The notes: generated from the letters alone by a model not told the origin. A DNA stretch of 64,000 nt from Ichthyophis bannanicus (GCA_033557465.1 CM066033.1:711685637-711749636); one strand, 5' to 3'. Shown: positions 1-9,937, counted from the stretch's first letter. Translations and numbers: made by a program.

Positions 1-465
1 CCTCAGGATAATTTACCTCCTATTGTTAAAGCTCAATATGTTGTAATTTCTTCTGGGGCTAGTGGTGTGGAGGGATCTGGGGGCCCTGCTGGGGATGGTC
101 AGATGGGGTTGTCTGATTTTCTTGAGAGCTCCTTGGAGGTTGTTACAAGCAGGGCAACTTTGCTGGTGGGCTTTGCTTTCGAATCTGACCGCAATGCCGT
201 GCTTAGATTGTATTTCCGCAGGATTTCTTTTTCTCAGTTTTTGGGCTGTAAAATCCAGATATTTCCTGAACTATCCCGGGACACCCAGAAGAGGCGTAAG
301 GAGTTTTTGGCTTTGCGCCAGAGAACCATCGCCCTGGGTGCCCAATTTAAATTGCGGTATCCTTGTAAGTGTGATGTGCTATTTCAGACTAAACATTTTC
401 TGTTTTTTGAGTCTAAACAACTGATTGATTTTCTTCAGGCGAGGGAGGCAGCGGGGGAAGGGTAG
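1..465 (+). pseudogene. L1/Tx1-like LINE ORF1 protein, C-terminal part
   Basis: The frame is open from the window edge to a stop at 465, so only the C-terminal part of the protein is inside the window. It reads through a short proline-containing stretch, then a segment with LLVGFAFESDRNAVLR and KIQIFPELSRDTQKRRKEF, then LRYPCKCDVLFQ and a final FESKQLIDFLQ. This order matches the RRM-like and C-terminal domains of L1-type ORF1 proteins, RNA-binding chaperones of LINE particles. No ORF2 follows, so the element is a 5' fragment. A second, more degraded relative lies at 39645-40331. The family call rests on motif order; the exact clade (L1 or Tx1) is inferred. Confidence 0.75.
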
Positions 466-1189
466 CTTCTCTACTGGCAGCCATTATGTCATCAATGCTC
501 ATATGATATAGGGGATGTCTCTCTTTTTCCTTATTTAATTTTCTTACTTTGGAACCGTATTGGGTTTTTTTCTTTTTGGGGGTTGTCAGACGGCTGCCTG
601 GGTGAGAATGTTCACAGTCTTGGAAAGTGCATATGTCAATATGATTGGCAAGGGATTGTGGGCAATGCAGTCCATTCACACCCGACACAGCTGCTCACAA
701 TAATTTAGTTGTGCTCAAGTGTAAAGCCAATAAGATATTTATTTATGGGGTTATTTCTCCCAACACAGACATGCTTGGTAGCACATAAATCAGGTTACTT
801 GCTTTCAGTGTTAAACTTGGAAAAACAAAATCAAGAAAACAACATTTAAACTTGTCAGTCAATCAAAGCAAAAGAAATAAGACCTGGTTGGAAACAAACT
901 GATTTTTTCTGTAGGCTTTAGCTAATATTCTCTTAGCAATGTATCAAACAACAAACCAAAAGCCACAAAGAAGAGAAAAACTGTTCTTTTCAGGTAAACT
1001 TCTTATATCTTCCCACATAGATTCAGAAGTGATTCTCACAGAGCTCACAAGCAATTAGGTAAGGCTCAATTGCTAGCAGTTATCCAGCTGAAACCCCTTA
1101 GCTGGCTTGCTTTCTACTGCGTGGCTAAAAATCCTACTCAGGAGCTTTTCTGAGTAGATTAAAGAACAAGATTATATTTCTTTGTGATG
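466..1189. other. Unclassified AT-rich sequence after L1-like ORF1
   Basis: The first 200 bases are probably LINE inter-ORF spacer. The rest shows no coding signal, inverted repeat or tRNA-like box that I can recognise. Read on the minus strand, the part near 690-770 carries an AATAAA-like signal between a TGTTGGG start and a CCCACA end, which could be the edge of a decayed LTR, but no second LTR copy is visible. Confidence 0.3.
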
Positions 1190-1213
1190 GTTGCTGTACT
1201 TTATAACAGAAAA

Positions 1214-2106
1214 TCACCAAAGGAGTTTAGACAGAGAGCAGTCCATGTAAACAGATTCTTCATCTGCTATCATTCCCTCTTCTTCAACAAGCATGGGTTC
1301 AATATCATGGATTGGCACAGAAGAATCTCCCAATGGAGCACTTTCAGGAGAATACTTGTTTCCCTGCTGTCTTTCAAGGTTATAGCTAGGGCATAGATCA
1401 GTGTTCATACCTGAGCTTCCATTGCTGTTAGAGTTCCTCTCTATATAGCCTGGCCAGTATGTAGTCCAGTTCTTATGTCCAGCCTTCCAATCCAGATCCC
1501 TGGACACTGGATCTCTCTTCACATATCTTCTGGCACAGGTCTTAGGGTCCCTTCCACGTGCAGCCGTCTCCCTCACAGATACCGTCTGGAGATTCCTAGC
1601 TCTGCAGCCCCATTCCTCTGGCTTTCCCCAGTCCAATGGTGTATGCTGGCCCTTGGAATGCCTCCCAGTATACGTACTGCTCCGGACTCTTCTAGACCTC
1701 TCAAAGGCTTTTCTCTTCCTTCTTCCAAAGGGTTTCTTTCCCTCTCTGTCCGTCCGGTTTGGCTTCTGCTTCTGATGATCCTCCACATGAAACTGAGGAT
1801 ATCCAAGCTGATCATGAAGATGATGATGATCCTGAGGATAATTCTCTGTAGAATAAACTCTACCTTTATTCTGCTTAGATGAGTGCTCCTCCCTAACACA
1901 GCGCAGCTGTGCTGAATCAGGCCCTCCCTTTGAGATGAGTGCTTAGGGATTACCTCATAGCCCTCTTGATTGAACACACATTTCCCCACTTCAGCTCCTC
2001 TAATGGCTGTTGGAAACCTGGTGCATTCTGGGACTGGTAGTCTTTTATGGGAAAATTCTGTTTTCTTATTTCTACCAGAACTGACAGGTTGCTTGTTCAG
2101 AGTCAC
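1214..2106 (-). other. Two overlapping minus-strand ORFs of unknown origin
   Basis: Two open frames of 177 aa (2106 to 1573) and 190 aa (1786 to 1214) overlap by about 210 bp in different frames. The first is rich in basic residues. The second starts basic (KPFGRRKRKAF) and ends acidic (PMLVEEEGMIADEESVY). I recognise no domain in either. Overlapping small ORFs followed on the same strand by LTR-like sequence would fit the 3' end of an old retroviral insertion, but nothing here proves it, and chance ORFs in non-coding DNA are equally possible. No function is assigned. Confidence 0.2.
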
Positions 2107-2312
2107 TTCACCTTTTCCATAGCTCCTTCCTGAGCTATGATAAGCTTCCTTATCACAGGGTCTATCTACTGGGATAGAAATGTATTATTGAAATATTGGT
2201 GGTTTTGAACCCTTTTTTGTGTGTGAAGTGTAACCCATCTTTTTCCTTTGCCTTTTTTCAATTGTTGTATTGGAAAAGTTAAATATAAAATAAAAATAAA
2301 AAAAATAAAAAA

Positions 2313-2769
2313 ATTAATGTTCCTGAAGGAACGACAGTCCAGTCCCTGATCCCACCTGGTTCTTCGATTGACCTATTAGATATGTGAGGATCAGCGGACC
2401 GAGTTCAGGGCCAGGACTAAGGGGAAGGGTCCCTTGGTGCAGGTCCAGCGGGTCGGAGTGAAGGAGGACTCGGTCAGACTCAGGTAAACCTCCTCCTTCC
2501 CTTCCCCTCACTCTTTTCTCCATCTTGACTTAAAAAAAAATTTCTTGGAGAGTTGGTTGTGTGGCTTGTGTGATTACGTTTATATAGGCTATTAATTTAA
2601 TTTTCGTTAAGTCTGCTTTTTCATTAGATTACTGGGATCTGTGGATGGTGCCAGTAGTATTTATACCACACCATCCTCAAAAAGGATGGGCTCAGCCTCC
2701 AAGCTGCTGGAAGGGTTGCGCAACCCAGAAGTAAAGGGACTGGACTGTCGTTCCTTCAGGAACATTAAT
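2313..2769. mobile_element. Non-autonomous DNA transposon (MITE) with perfect 35-bp TIRs
   Basis: Positions 2313-2347 and 2735-2769 are exact reverse complements over 35 bases, and each arm also holds the small palindrome TTCCTGAAGGAA. TTAA lies at both outer edges (2314-2317 and 2765-2768), so a TTAA target duplication with TGTTCC...GGAACA termini is one reading; a TA target is another. The roughly 390-bp interior has no supported ORF. Perfect arms suggest a fairly recent insertion. The superfamily is not determined. Confidence 0.7.
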
Positions 2770-3000
2770 TAGCAGGTAAGGTCTAATTACTTTTTGCTGG
2801 GAAATTTTGGTGATTTAAAGCTTGGGACAAAATAGATTAAAGACTTTTAGTTGGAAAATTCTATTTTTTTTAAAAAAATTTTAAAAGCATAAGTTTTTAG
2901 TTATTGACTTGGTTTAAACTGCCCTATAATTGGCTTAAATTAAATTGCCCTAGTTTGAAGTTAGTCCCGTTTTAATACAAAAACAGACAGGTAATTAATC

Positions 3001-3175
3001 TTCTCCAGGAAAAGCAGGAAGTCAGCCCTCACATATGCGGTGACTTCTGTGCCGACAGAGCCCACACGTTAACCTCTCCCCAGCTTTCAAAGAAAGCCTT
3101 TGGGAGATGTACCATGCATGTGTGGTTCCCTTGCCACCTATGGGTGCCATCTTGCCTCAGTCTGCTTTTTTCTGT
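3001..3175 (+). repeat. DIRS-C1 left inverted terminal repeat
   Basis: Starts TTCTCCAGGAAAAGCAGG and contains the family block CAGCTTTCAAAGAAAGCC. It is the inverted match of 32510-32693. In DIRS elements these repeats drive circle formation and carry the promoter; here only the repeat is seen. Confidence 0.8.
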
Positions 3176-3434
3176 GGAATCCATCAGACATATCTGTTCT
3201 CCCCGGAAAAAGTTGATTTTTTTCTTTTCCCTTGTCTTTTTCTTTGATTCTTCTCCGGTCACGTACCGGTGCCCTTCGGCTTCCTGAGTTTGCTTGCTTT
3301 CGGTGTCATGTTTTTCTTGGGTTCTTTTTTCATTTCTTTTCCCCTTTGGGGGTCTCCTCTGGTGTGCGGGAGTTCGCGTCCTTTCTGGCTGGGCCTAGAG
3401 AGTTTGACCTTGTGGGAATCATCTTTCCCACCAT

Positions 3435-4181
3435 CGCCTTGGTCAGTGGCTTCAAGCCATGTGAGTGCTGCACTCATAGCATGTCATGCATGGACTTGCA
3501 TGGTGGTTGCCTTCGGTGCCTTGGGCCAGATCATTATGCCTTGGTGTGTGATCTTTGGCAGCAGATGACCCCCAAGGCCCTCCGAGGCCGCAAGAAGCAG
3601 CACAAGTCGATTTTTCATAAGCAACTCAGGCCCGGAATCATTTGCGAGACCAGTGCCCTCAAGGGCTGCTATGGAGGCTCCCTCCTTGCATTGTGATCCC
3701 ACTGCTTCAGAGCTTCGAGGACATAGAGTGCCGAGCCGGGGCTCCCTCAAGGAGAGGGACGCCACTCAAAGAGCCTGACATTATCGTTGGCCTCCTCGGA
3801 TGATGAGTCTGGGACCGTTGGGAAGCCCCTTGGCACTCAGCCTCGGAATCCTCAATGTGAAGTTGGGAGCGGCCCTTGAAGCTGCCCCAGTGGGAGAAAT
3901 TGACATCGGGGGATTGGCCTTGGTTCCCCAAGGCCATCATTGTCAAGGACACCCCCTCAATAGTGCCAGCATTGGAACCAAAGTCCTCTGTACCTGCGCT
4001 GGTGTCTGCGGAGCCTTCGGGCATCGAGGTCAGGATGACGGCCTTGGAGCACAGTCTATCTGCTTTCATGGCCCAACAGCGGGCTCTGATGCCTGGCTCC
4101 TCGGGGGTCATCCATACCGATCACTGGTCCCTCCACAGTAAGGGCCTCCCCAGAGGTGGAGCCCATCCTCAAGTGCCACCC
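3435..4181 (+). pseudogene. DIRS-C1 gag, N-terminal piece
   Basis: The frame reads GFKPCECC..., then GGCLRCLGPDHYALVCD and PKALRGRKKQ, aligned with the Cys/His-rich gag start of the DIRS-B copies (GFKKCDRC...CLRCLGPDHDP). Gag is the structural particle protein. After 3696 the frame is broken, although segments resembling the Ser/Pro-rich linker (TALEHSLSAFMAQQRALM) continue near 4035. The piece ends where a CR1 3' end was inserted; gag resumes at 9938. Confidence 0.65.
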
Positions 4182-4288
4182 AGGATATCACTGCTTGACC
4201 CAATACAAGCATTGAGAAACCTCTTTTGGGGAGACTGCTAGGTACTTATGACCTATATTGGCCACTGTTGGAAACAGGATACTGGGCT
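4182..4288 (+). mobile_element. CR1 LINE 3' end, left part (interrupted by DIRS-A1)
   Basis: This stretch matches, in plus orientation, the 3' untranslated end of the full-length CR1 at 10173-14756: the CCCAGGATATCA block, then CTGCTAGGTAC, then GGCCACTGTTGGAAACAGG. It ends in ACTGGGCT exactly where DIRS-A1 begins. The rest of the same CR1 tail resumes at 9886. It is a 5'-truncated CR1 copy inserted into DIRS-C1. Confidence 0.85.
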
Positions 4289-4500
4289 ATCTCCAGGAAC
4301 AAGCAGGAATAAGTCCTCACATATGGGTACGTCGGTACCGACGGAGCCCGCGCGGGAAAGCTCCCCAACTTCCCAGAAGGAAAGCTTTTGGGGCCTCCCA
4401 CTGCGCATGCGCGCTGCCTTCCCGCCTTCCTGACCAACTCTCCTCAGTTCTTCTTTTTCCGCGGAGCCAGCAGGTCGTGTTCCTGTCACTGCTGAAGAAG
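4289..4500 (+). repeat. DIRS-A1 left inverted terminal repeat
   Basis: Begins ATCTCCAGGAACAAGCAGG and contains the dyad GTCGGTACCGAC. It is inversely repeated at 9690-9882 over roughly 190 bp. The first 40 bases recur, inverted, in the internal complementary region at 9523-9562. Confidence 0.9.
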
Positions 4501-4510
4501 TTATTTTAAT

Positions 4511-7192
4511 TTGTTTCTTTGGCCGCGTGTCTGCCTTCCCCGATTCCAGACCGGTACCGCCGGTCTTTTTTCTTTATTCTTTAAAAAAAATATATATATA
4601 TATCTTATTTTTCCCCACTTGGTGTGTTTGTTCTGTGAGGCCTCTAGGCCTTCACAGAATTCTCCCTCATGGAGAAACAAGCCTCTGGTTTTAAAAAATG
4701 CACCAAGTGTAGCGGTCACAGACACCCATGAATGGTGTCTTAAATGTTTGGGGCCTGACCACTCCATTCCGGATTGCCCATCCTGTTCTTTGATGTCTAA
4801 ACGTGGCTTACAAAACCAGGCAGCCAAGTTTCACATGCTGTTTTCTACAGATACTCCAGCATCGACATCTTCCAGGTCTTCCTCTCCTGATGGATCTCAG
4901 GTAACCAAACATTCCTCTGGCAGGTCCTCAAAGGGCAAATCTCCCTCCAAGTATCGAGATGCCCCCGGGCTTGACCCTGAGGACCCTGCCCCAGCCAAAC
5001 AACCCCGGCGGGAAGCTCCGGCTTCCAAAGCTCCTCCTATGGGGTTACAGGTTGACATCGATGGCACGGCCTCGACCGATCACCTGTTAGACTGCTCTGG
5101 GGTACCGGCTCAATCTTCCGGTACCGACATCCAGACAGTCGTGGCATCTATGGATCATACAGTTCAATCCATGCAGCAGGCCATTATGGCTTTTATCAGA
5201 GCTGCGACGCCGTGCGGTACCGGTTCCGGTACCACAACTGATACCGGTACCCAGGGCATCCACATCGACCAGGATACCGATTCCGGTTCCGGGGTTTTCC
5301 CCGATACCGATCCGGTTCCGGGTACCCCCGATGTCGATACCGGTCGATACGCTTATCGATCCCTGGAAGCAAACAGACGATACTTCGAGTCTTCTGATGA
5401 TTCTGATTCATCAGATGACTCTGCTGAAGTATCCCTAACTCTACCTGAAGAGCCCTCTTCTCCAAAGAGGAGAATGTCTCCTCCAGAGGATTTGTCCTTT
5501 CAAGACTTCATCATTGAAGTAGCTAAAGGTCTCTCTATTTCAGTAACTTCTGAAAAAGAACCTAGAGCAAAAAAAATAGATATTTTAGGATACTCTAAGG
5601 TTCCCAAAGAGGCAGTTACCTTGCCCATTCATGAAATTCTTCAAGAACACATGATGGACTTATGGGAGACTCCTCTCACCCTATCTCCACATTCTCGTCG
5701 TTTGGACACCATGTATCGTGTCCCTCCTTCTCCTGGTTTTCAAAAAACTCAGCTCCCTCACCACTCTATTGTGGTGCAGTCAGCTATGAAAAGGATAAAG
5801 AGTACCAAAAGACACTCTTCTACTCCTCCAGGGAGAGAATGTAGGACTTTGGATGCTTTTGGTAGAAAAATCTTCCAAGCAAGTATGCTTATTGCCAGAA
5901 TCAATTCATACAGCCTCTATATGGGCATGTTTCTGAAGGAGATTGCATTGAAAATACGCCATTTTCTCCCCTTTATCCCAGAGGATAGAAAGGAGGAGTT
6001 CCTTCTTTTGCTAAAGCATACCCAAGATATTTCAAAGTTCTCCAACAGAGCAGCCTTTGACTCCTTTGAGGGTGCTAGCAGAGCCTCAGGTATTGCCATA
6101 GCGGCTCGCAGAATTGCTTGGCTCCAGGCCTCTGACCTAGAACCCTGGGTCCAGGATTGGTTGGGAAATCTGCCCTGTACAGGTGAGAATCTGTTTGGAA
6201 AGGAGTGGCAAATCAAAGCCACCCAAATGGATGCAGAAAATGCTGCTTTAGATAGACTTTCTAGTCTACCTCTGCCCCTGTCAAGAAAAAATCTTTCAAG
6301 AAGCCTTTCTATAAAAAGGCCAGATTTGCTACAAATACTGGCCAACAATCTTCTGCAGTTCGCTTTGCTCCTAAGCGTCAGCAGCCTAAACAGGCCAGGG
6401 CAAAACCTGCAGGGGCTGCTACAGCCCAGCAGTCCCAACCCCCTCAGGGTTTTTGACTTAACTCTAGAGAACTTAACCTTTCTGGCTCTAAAACATCCAG
6501 AGCCTCTCACCATTCCAGGAAGGTTAACTCATTTTGCTCCCAGATGGGAGCAAATCACATCAGAACAATGGACCCTCTCTATCAGAGGGCTACAAACTAC
6601 ATTTCTCCAGCCTTCCTCCCCATACCATGGTGAGATGTTTCAATTCTCCCCATCTCTCCTGAGCCTGTTAGGTCAGGAGGTGACCACCCTTCTCGCCCAA
6701 AGGGCAATAGAAGAGGTTCCTCTTCTTCAACAGGGGTCAGGGTTTTACTCCCCTTATTTTCTCATTCCCAAGAAAACAGGGGGCTACAGACCTATTCTAG
6801 ATCTCAGAGAATTGAACAGATTCCTATGCAAGGAGAAATTCAAGATGCTTTCTCTAGGTACTCTCTTTCCATACCTACAGAGTCAGGATTGGCTTTGTTC
6901 TCTAGATCTCAAGGATGCGTACACACACATACTCATCCATCCATCCCACAGAAAATTCCTACGGTTTCTGTTCCAGGGAAAACATTTCCAATACAGAGTA
7001 CTTCCCTTCGGTCTAGCCTCTGCTCCAAGGGTATTTACCAAATGCATGGCAATAGTAGCTGCATTTCTACGAGCCCTGGGAATTTTGTCTTCCCATACCT
7101 GGACGACTGGCTCATCCGAGCTCCATCTCAGTCCGAGGCTCAGACTTCCCTGGATCACACCAGATGCATTCTGCAGTATCTGGGACTTGTGA
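4511..7192 (+). CDS. DIRS-A1 gag and reverse transcriptase N-terminal half (fused frame)
   Basis: The native start is probably the ATG at 4669 (MEKQASGFKKCTKC), but an 11-bp deletion near 4715 shifts it out of frame, so the long open frame enters gag only at TDTHEWCLKCLGPDH. The protein has this Cys/His-rich segment, a Ser/Thr/Asp-rich linker, a conserved gag core (PPSPGFQKTQLPHHSIVV; LQASDLEPWVQDWLGNLPC), and then reverse transcriptase from about codon 690 (GFYSPYFLIPKKTGG; LCSLDLKDAYTHILIHP; RVLPFGLASAPRVFTK). The correct frame is lost near 7084, just before the catalytic YLDDW, by a missing T. Gag and RT are in one frame without a stop between them. Residues after about 7084 in this frame are not native. 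Confidence 0.85.
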   Translation: MFLWPRVCLPRFQTGTAGLFSLFFKKNIYIYLIFPHLVCLFCEASRPSQNSPSWRNKPLVLKNAPSVAVTDTHEWCLKCLGPDHSIPDCPSCSLMSKRGLQNQAAKFHMLFSTDTPASTSSRSSSPDGSQVTKHSSGRSSKGKSPSKYRDAPGLDPEDPAPAKQPRREAPASKAPPMGLQVDIDGTASTDHLLDCSGVPAQSSGTDIQTVVASMDHTVQSMQQAIMAFIRAATPCGTGSGTTTDTGTQGIHIDQDTDSGSGVFPDTDPVPGTPDVDTGRYAYRSLEANRRYFESSDDSDSSDDSAEVSLTLPEEPSSPKRRMSPPEDLSFQDFIIEVAKGLSISVTSEKEPRAKKIDILGYSKVPKEAVTLPIHEILQEHMMDLWETPLTLSPHSRRLDTMYRVPPSPGFQKTQLPHHSIVVQSAMKRIKSTKRHSSTPPGRECRTLDAFGRKIFQASMLIARINSYSLYMGMFLKEIALKIRHFLPFIPEDRKEEFLLLLKHTQDISKFSNRAAFDSFEGASRASGIAIAARRIAWLQASDLEPWVQDWLGNLPCTGENLFGKEWQIKATQMDAENAALDRLSSLPLPLSRKNLSRSLSIKRPDLLQILANNLLQFALLLSVSSLNRPGQNLQGLLQPSSPNPLRVFDLTLENLTFLALKHPEPLTIPGRLTHFAPRWEQITSEQWTLSIRGLQTTFLQPSSPYHGEMFQFSPSLLSLLGQEVTTLLAQRAIEEVPLLQQGSGFYSPYFLIPKKTGGYRPILDLRELNRFLCKEKFKMLSLGTLFPYLQSQDWLCSLDLKDAYTHILIHPSHRKFLRFLFQGKHFQYRVLPFGLASAPRVFTKCMAIVAAFLRALGILSSHTWTTGSSELHLSPRLRLPWITPDAFCSIWDL

Positions 7193-8373
7193 TCAATCTG
7201 CCAAAGTCTCAACTCACCCCTACTCAGTCCCTGGAATTCATAGGGGCCTGGTTGGATACCACCACTGCAAGGGCCTATCTTCCTCAGGCCCGTTGCCAAC
7301 GTCTAGTGCACTTAGCCTCCCAGACTCAGTCCAGAAGCCACTTGACTGCCAGGGAGATGCTACAACTATTAGGCCACATGGCCTCCACAGTACATGTGGT
7401 GCCCTATGCTCGCCTACATATGAGAGCAGCTCAATGGACTTTGTCCACCCAGTGGACTCAAGCATCAGGAGCTCTCTCAGACCAAATAGCAAACTCCAAA
7501 CGTCTCTTTTGGTCTCTCCAATGGTGGATGTCCACTCAAAATCTGTTGTTGGGGTTCCCCTTTCAACCATTGTTGCCCCAAGCAACCCTCACAGCAGATG
7601 CCTCCCAAACAAATTGGGGAGCTCATCTTCAAGATCTCTTCACTCAGGGCACTTGGTCTCCAAAGGAGACCACCCTTCATATCAACCACTTGGAACTTCG
7701 AGCAATCTTTCTAGCTCTCAGAGTTTTTCATACCCTCCTCAGCAACATGACGGTCCTTATTCATACGGACAATCAAGTAGCCATGTTTTACATAAACAAA
7801 CAAGGAGGGACTGGCTCTCTGTCACTTTGCAACGAAGCTCTAAGATTATGGGCCTTCGCCAGAGAGCATCAAATCCATCTCCTGGCAGTATATCTTCCAG
7901 GAATCCAAAACTCTTGGGCAGACAGACTCAGTCGAGTTCTGCTTCCACACGAATGGTCCCTACACATGGATCAGGTACTCAGAATCTTCCAGAAATGGGG
8001 GACCCCGGACATAGACCTCTTTGCAAGTCCGTGGAATGCCAAACTTCCCCGGTTCTGTTCCAGGATTCCGTGTCAGGGAGTTCAGGCCAAGGATGCCTTC
8101 CTCTTTCGTTGGGGTCAGGGCTTCCTATATGCCTTTCCACCCATTCCTTTGATTCCCAAGACTCTGTTCAAACTTCAAAGGGATCAAGGGTCCATGATCC
8201 TCATAGCTCCACGCTGGCCACGCCAATTGTGGTACCCTCTACTTCTGCATCTCTCCCAAGCCCCCTCCCTGGATTTGGGAGCAGCTCCAGACCTTCTGTC
8301 TCAGGAGGAGGGGAATTTGTGGCACCCAAACCCCAAGTCCCTTCACCTCAGAGCTTGGTTACTGAAGGCCTAG
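7085..8373 (+). CDS. DIRS-A1 reverse transcriptase C-terminus, RNase H and methyltransferase-like domain
   Basis: This frame continues the polymerase after the one-base deletion. It starts with the RT active site FPYLDDWLI, then LGHMASTVHVVPYARLHMR. RNase H follows with its acidic positions in LTADAS, HLELRAI, HTDNQVAMFYINKQGGTGS and WADRLSR. Next is the DIRS-specific domain DIDLFASPWNAKLPRF, DAFLFRWGQG, YAFPPIPLIPK and LIAPRWPRQLW, usually described as Dam-methyltransferase-like. The frame stops at 8371-8373 just after AWLLKA. The stop is at the same place in C1 and B1, so it looks like the true end of the polymerase ORF. Activity is not shown by sequence. Confidence 0.88.
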
Positions 8374-9434
8374 ACCTTCATTACTTCAATCTTTCGCAGC
8401 AAGTGAAGGATATCCTCCATGCCTCTAGGAAACCTTCCACTAGGTGTTCTTACGCTTTTAAATGGAAACGGTTTTCCATTTAGTGTGCTCAAAAGGGTCT
8501 TAACCTTCTAGCACTTCCTTTGAATTCTCTTTTGGAATATCTCCTGCATCTCTCCAATGCAGGACTCAAAACGAATTCATTAAGAGTCCATTTGAGTGCT
8601 ATTGCAACATCCCTTAAGCCCATCAATGGACAACCTGTTTCCTCTCATCCTCTTATTGCAAGATTCATGAGAGGCCTAACCTTAACTAAACCTCCCATTC
8701 GACCTCCTCCGGTGGCATGGGACTTAAACTTGGTTCTTGGTCAGCTTATGAAGCCACCCTTTGAACCCTTAGCCACTACCTCCTTGAAATTTCTTTCTTG
8801 GAAGGTTATTTTTCTTATTGCAGTCACCTCAGCTCGCCGTATCGGTGAACTGCAAGCTCTAGTGGCTAATCCACCTTATACAAGGTTCCATCATGATAAG
8901 GTGGTCCTTAGGACCAATCCCCACTTTATGCCTAAAGTGGTCTCCCCTTTTCATCTTAATCAAGAGGTATATTTACCTGTCTTTTTTCCAGCTCCTCATG
9001 CATCCAGTGCAGAGAGGACCCTTCATACTCTAGATTGTAAAAGAGCTCTTGCCTTTTACCTCCACAGGACACAGCAACATCGAAAGTCTTCTCAGCTTTT
9101 GGTTGCTTTTGATCCTTCTCATTTAGGACTTCCAGTCTCTAAAAGAACACTCTCCAATTGGATTGCTCAGTGTATCTCTTTTGCTTACCAGAGTAAGAAC
9201 CTTTCTCTGGAGAGCCATGTCACCGCTCACAATGTGAGGGCCATGGCCACCTCTATGGCTCATCTAAACTCTGTCTCCATTGACCAGATCTGTCGAGCAG
9301 CCACCTGGGCCTCGGTTCATACCTTTACAGCCCATTACTGTTTGGACAAGGACTCCCGCCGGGATGCTTTGTTTGGTCAGGCTGTCCTCAGACACCTGTT
9401 CCATTCTTTAACAACTCCAGCCCACCTTCCCTGA
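8360..9434 (+). CDS. DIRS-A1 tyrosine recombinase
   Basis: The recombinase frame overlaps the end of the polymerase frame and runs to the stop at 9432-9434. The N-terminal core-binding part has ASRKPSTRCSYAFKWKRF and LLEYLLHLSNAGLKTNSLRVHL. The catalytic part shows the first Arg in TSARRIGELQAL, the His-x-x-Arg pair in TAHNVRAMATS, and the Tyr in HTFTAHYCLD, the residues used by tyrosine recombinases. In DIRS elements this enzyme integrates the circular DNA in place of an integrase. One in-frame TAG at 8481-8483 replaces a Trp codon (relatives read RFSVWC); from 8520 on the frame is uninterrupted for 304 codons. Confidence 0.9.
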
Positions 9435-9522
9435 ATGGATGCCTGAGATCCATAGGAAGATGAGGAACCTTTCAGGGTCTCATACCCTTGGGGGGCTCTC
9501 CCGGGCATCTTAGCTAGGGAGT

Positions 9523-9628
9523 CCCCATATGTGAGGACTTATTCCTGCTTGTTCCTGGAGATAGCACAGTTACTTACCTGTAACAGGTGATCTCTGGGAA
9601 CAGCAGGAATTAGTCCTCACAACCCACC
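9523..9628. repeat. DIRS-A1 internal complementary region (ICR)
   Basis: The left part of this block is the reverse complement of the element's first 40 bases. The right part is the reverse complement of its last 60 bases. The two meet at AGC (9563-9565), the complement of the GCT that flanks the element. So the ICR is the reverse complement of the joined element ends, as the published DIRS replication model predicts for a template that closes the circle. Confidence 0.92.
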
Positions 9629-9689
9629 CACCACCCCTAGGAGTTGTATCTCTCTCTCTCTTTCCTTTCCTCTCGCTATTATCTCAGCT

Positions 9690-9882
9690 TTAAACTCGAA
9701 CTGAGGAGAGTTGGTCAGGAAGGCGGGAAGGCAGCGCGCATGCGCAGTGGGAGGCCCCAAAAGCTTTCCTTCTGGGAAGCTGGGGAGCTTTCCCGCGCGG
9801 GCTCCGTCGGTACCGACGTACCGATATGTGAGGACTAATTCCTGCTGTTCCTAGAGATCACCTGTTACAGGTAAGTAACTGT
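9690..9882 (-). repeat. DIRS-A1 right inverted terminal repeat
   Basis: Reverse complement of 4289-4500 with few differences through the GTCGGTACCGAC dyad and the AAAGCTTTCCTTCTGGGAAG block. It ends CAGGTAAGTAACTGT followed by GCT at 9883-9885. The extreme right 50 bases are specific to this end and recur in the ICR. Confidence 0.9.
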
Positions 9883-9885
9883 GCT

Positions 9886-9937
9886 TGATGGACCTTGGTC
9901 TGAACCAGTATAGCATATCTTATGTTCTTATGTTCTT
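9886..9937 (+). mobile_element. CR1 LINE 3' end, right part
   Basis: Continues the CR1 tail broken at 4288: TGATGGACCTTGGTCTGAACC followed by the terminal repeat ATGTTCTT ATGTTCTT. After it the DIRS-C1 gag resumes. Confidence 0.85.

Larger units (their letters stand above)
4289..9882 (+). mobile_element. DIRS retrotransposon A1, nearly intact
   Basis: A 5.6-kb element with left and right inverted terminal repeats, gag-RT, RNase H, a methyltransferase-like domain, a tyrosine recombinase and an internal complementary region. GCT flanks it on both sides (4286-4288 and 9883-9885), and removing the element plus one GCT rebuilds a CR1 3' tail (ACTGGGCT-TGATGGACC). I see only three coding lesions: a deletion of about 11 bp near 4715, a one-base deletion in a T-run near 7084, and a TAG at 8481-8483 where relatives have Trp. 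This is the best-preserved DIRS in the window, although not autonomous as it stands. Confidence 0.93.

Noticed and set aside
4575..4605. A TATA-box promoter at the (TA)n run before DIRS-A1 gag
   Set aside because: The run is simple TATATA sequence outside the terminal repeat and is not conserved in A2 or A3, so a promoter call is not supported.
7164..8350. A second long frame in DIRS-A1 starting MHSAVSG
   Set aside because: It lies over RT and RNase H in the wrong frame; only its end (from about 8360) encodes recombinase.
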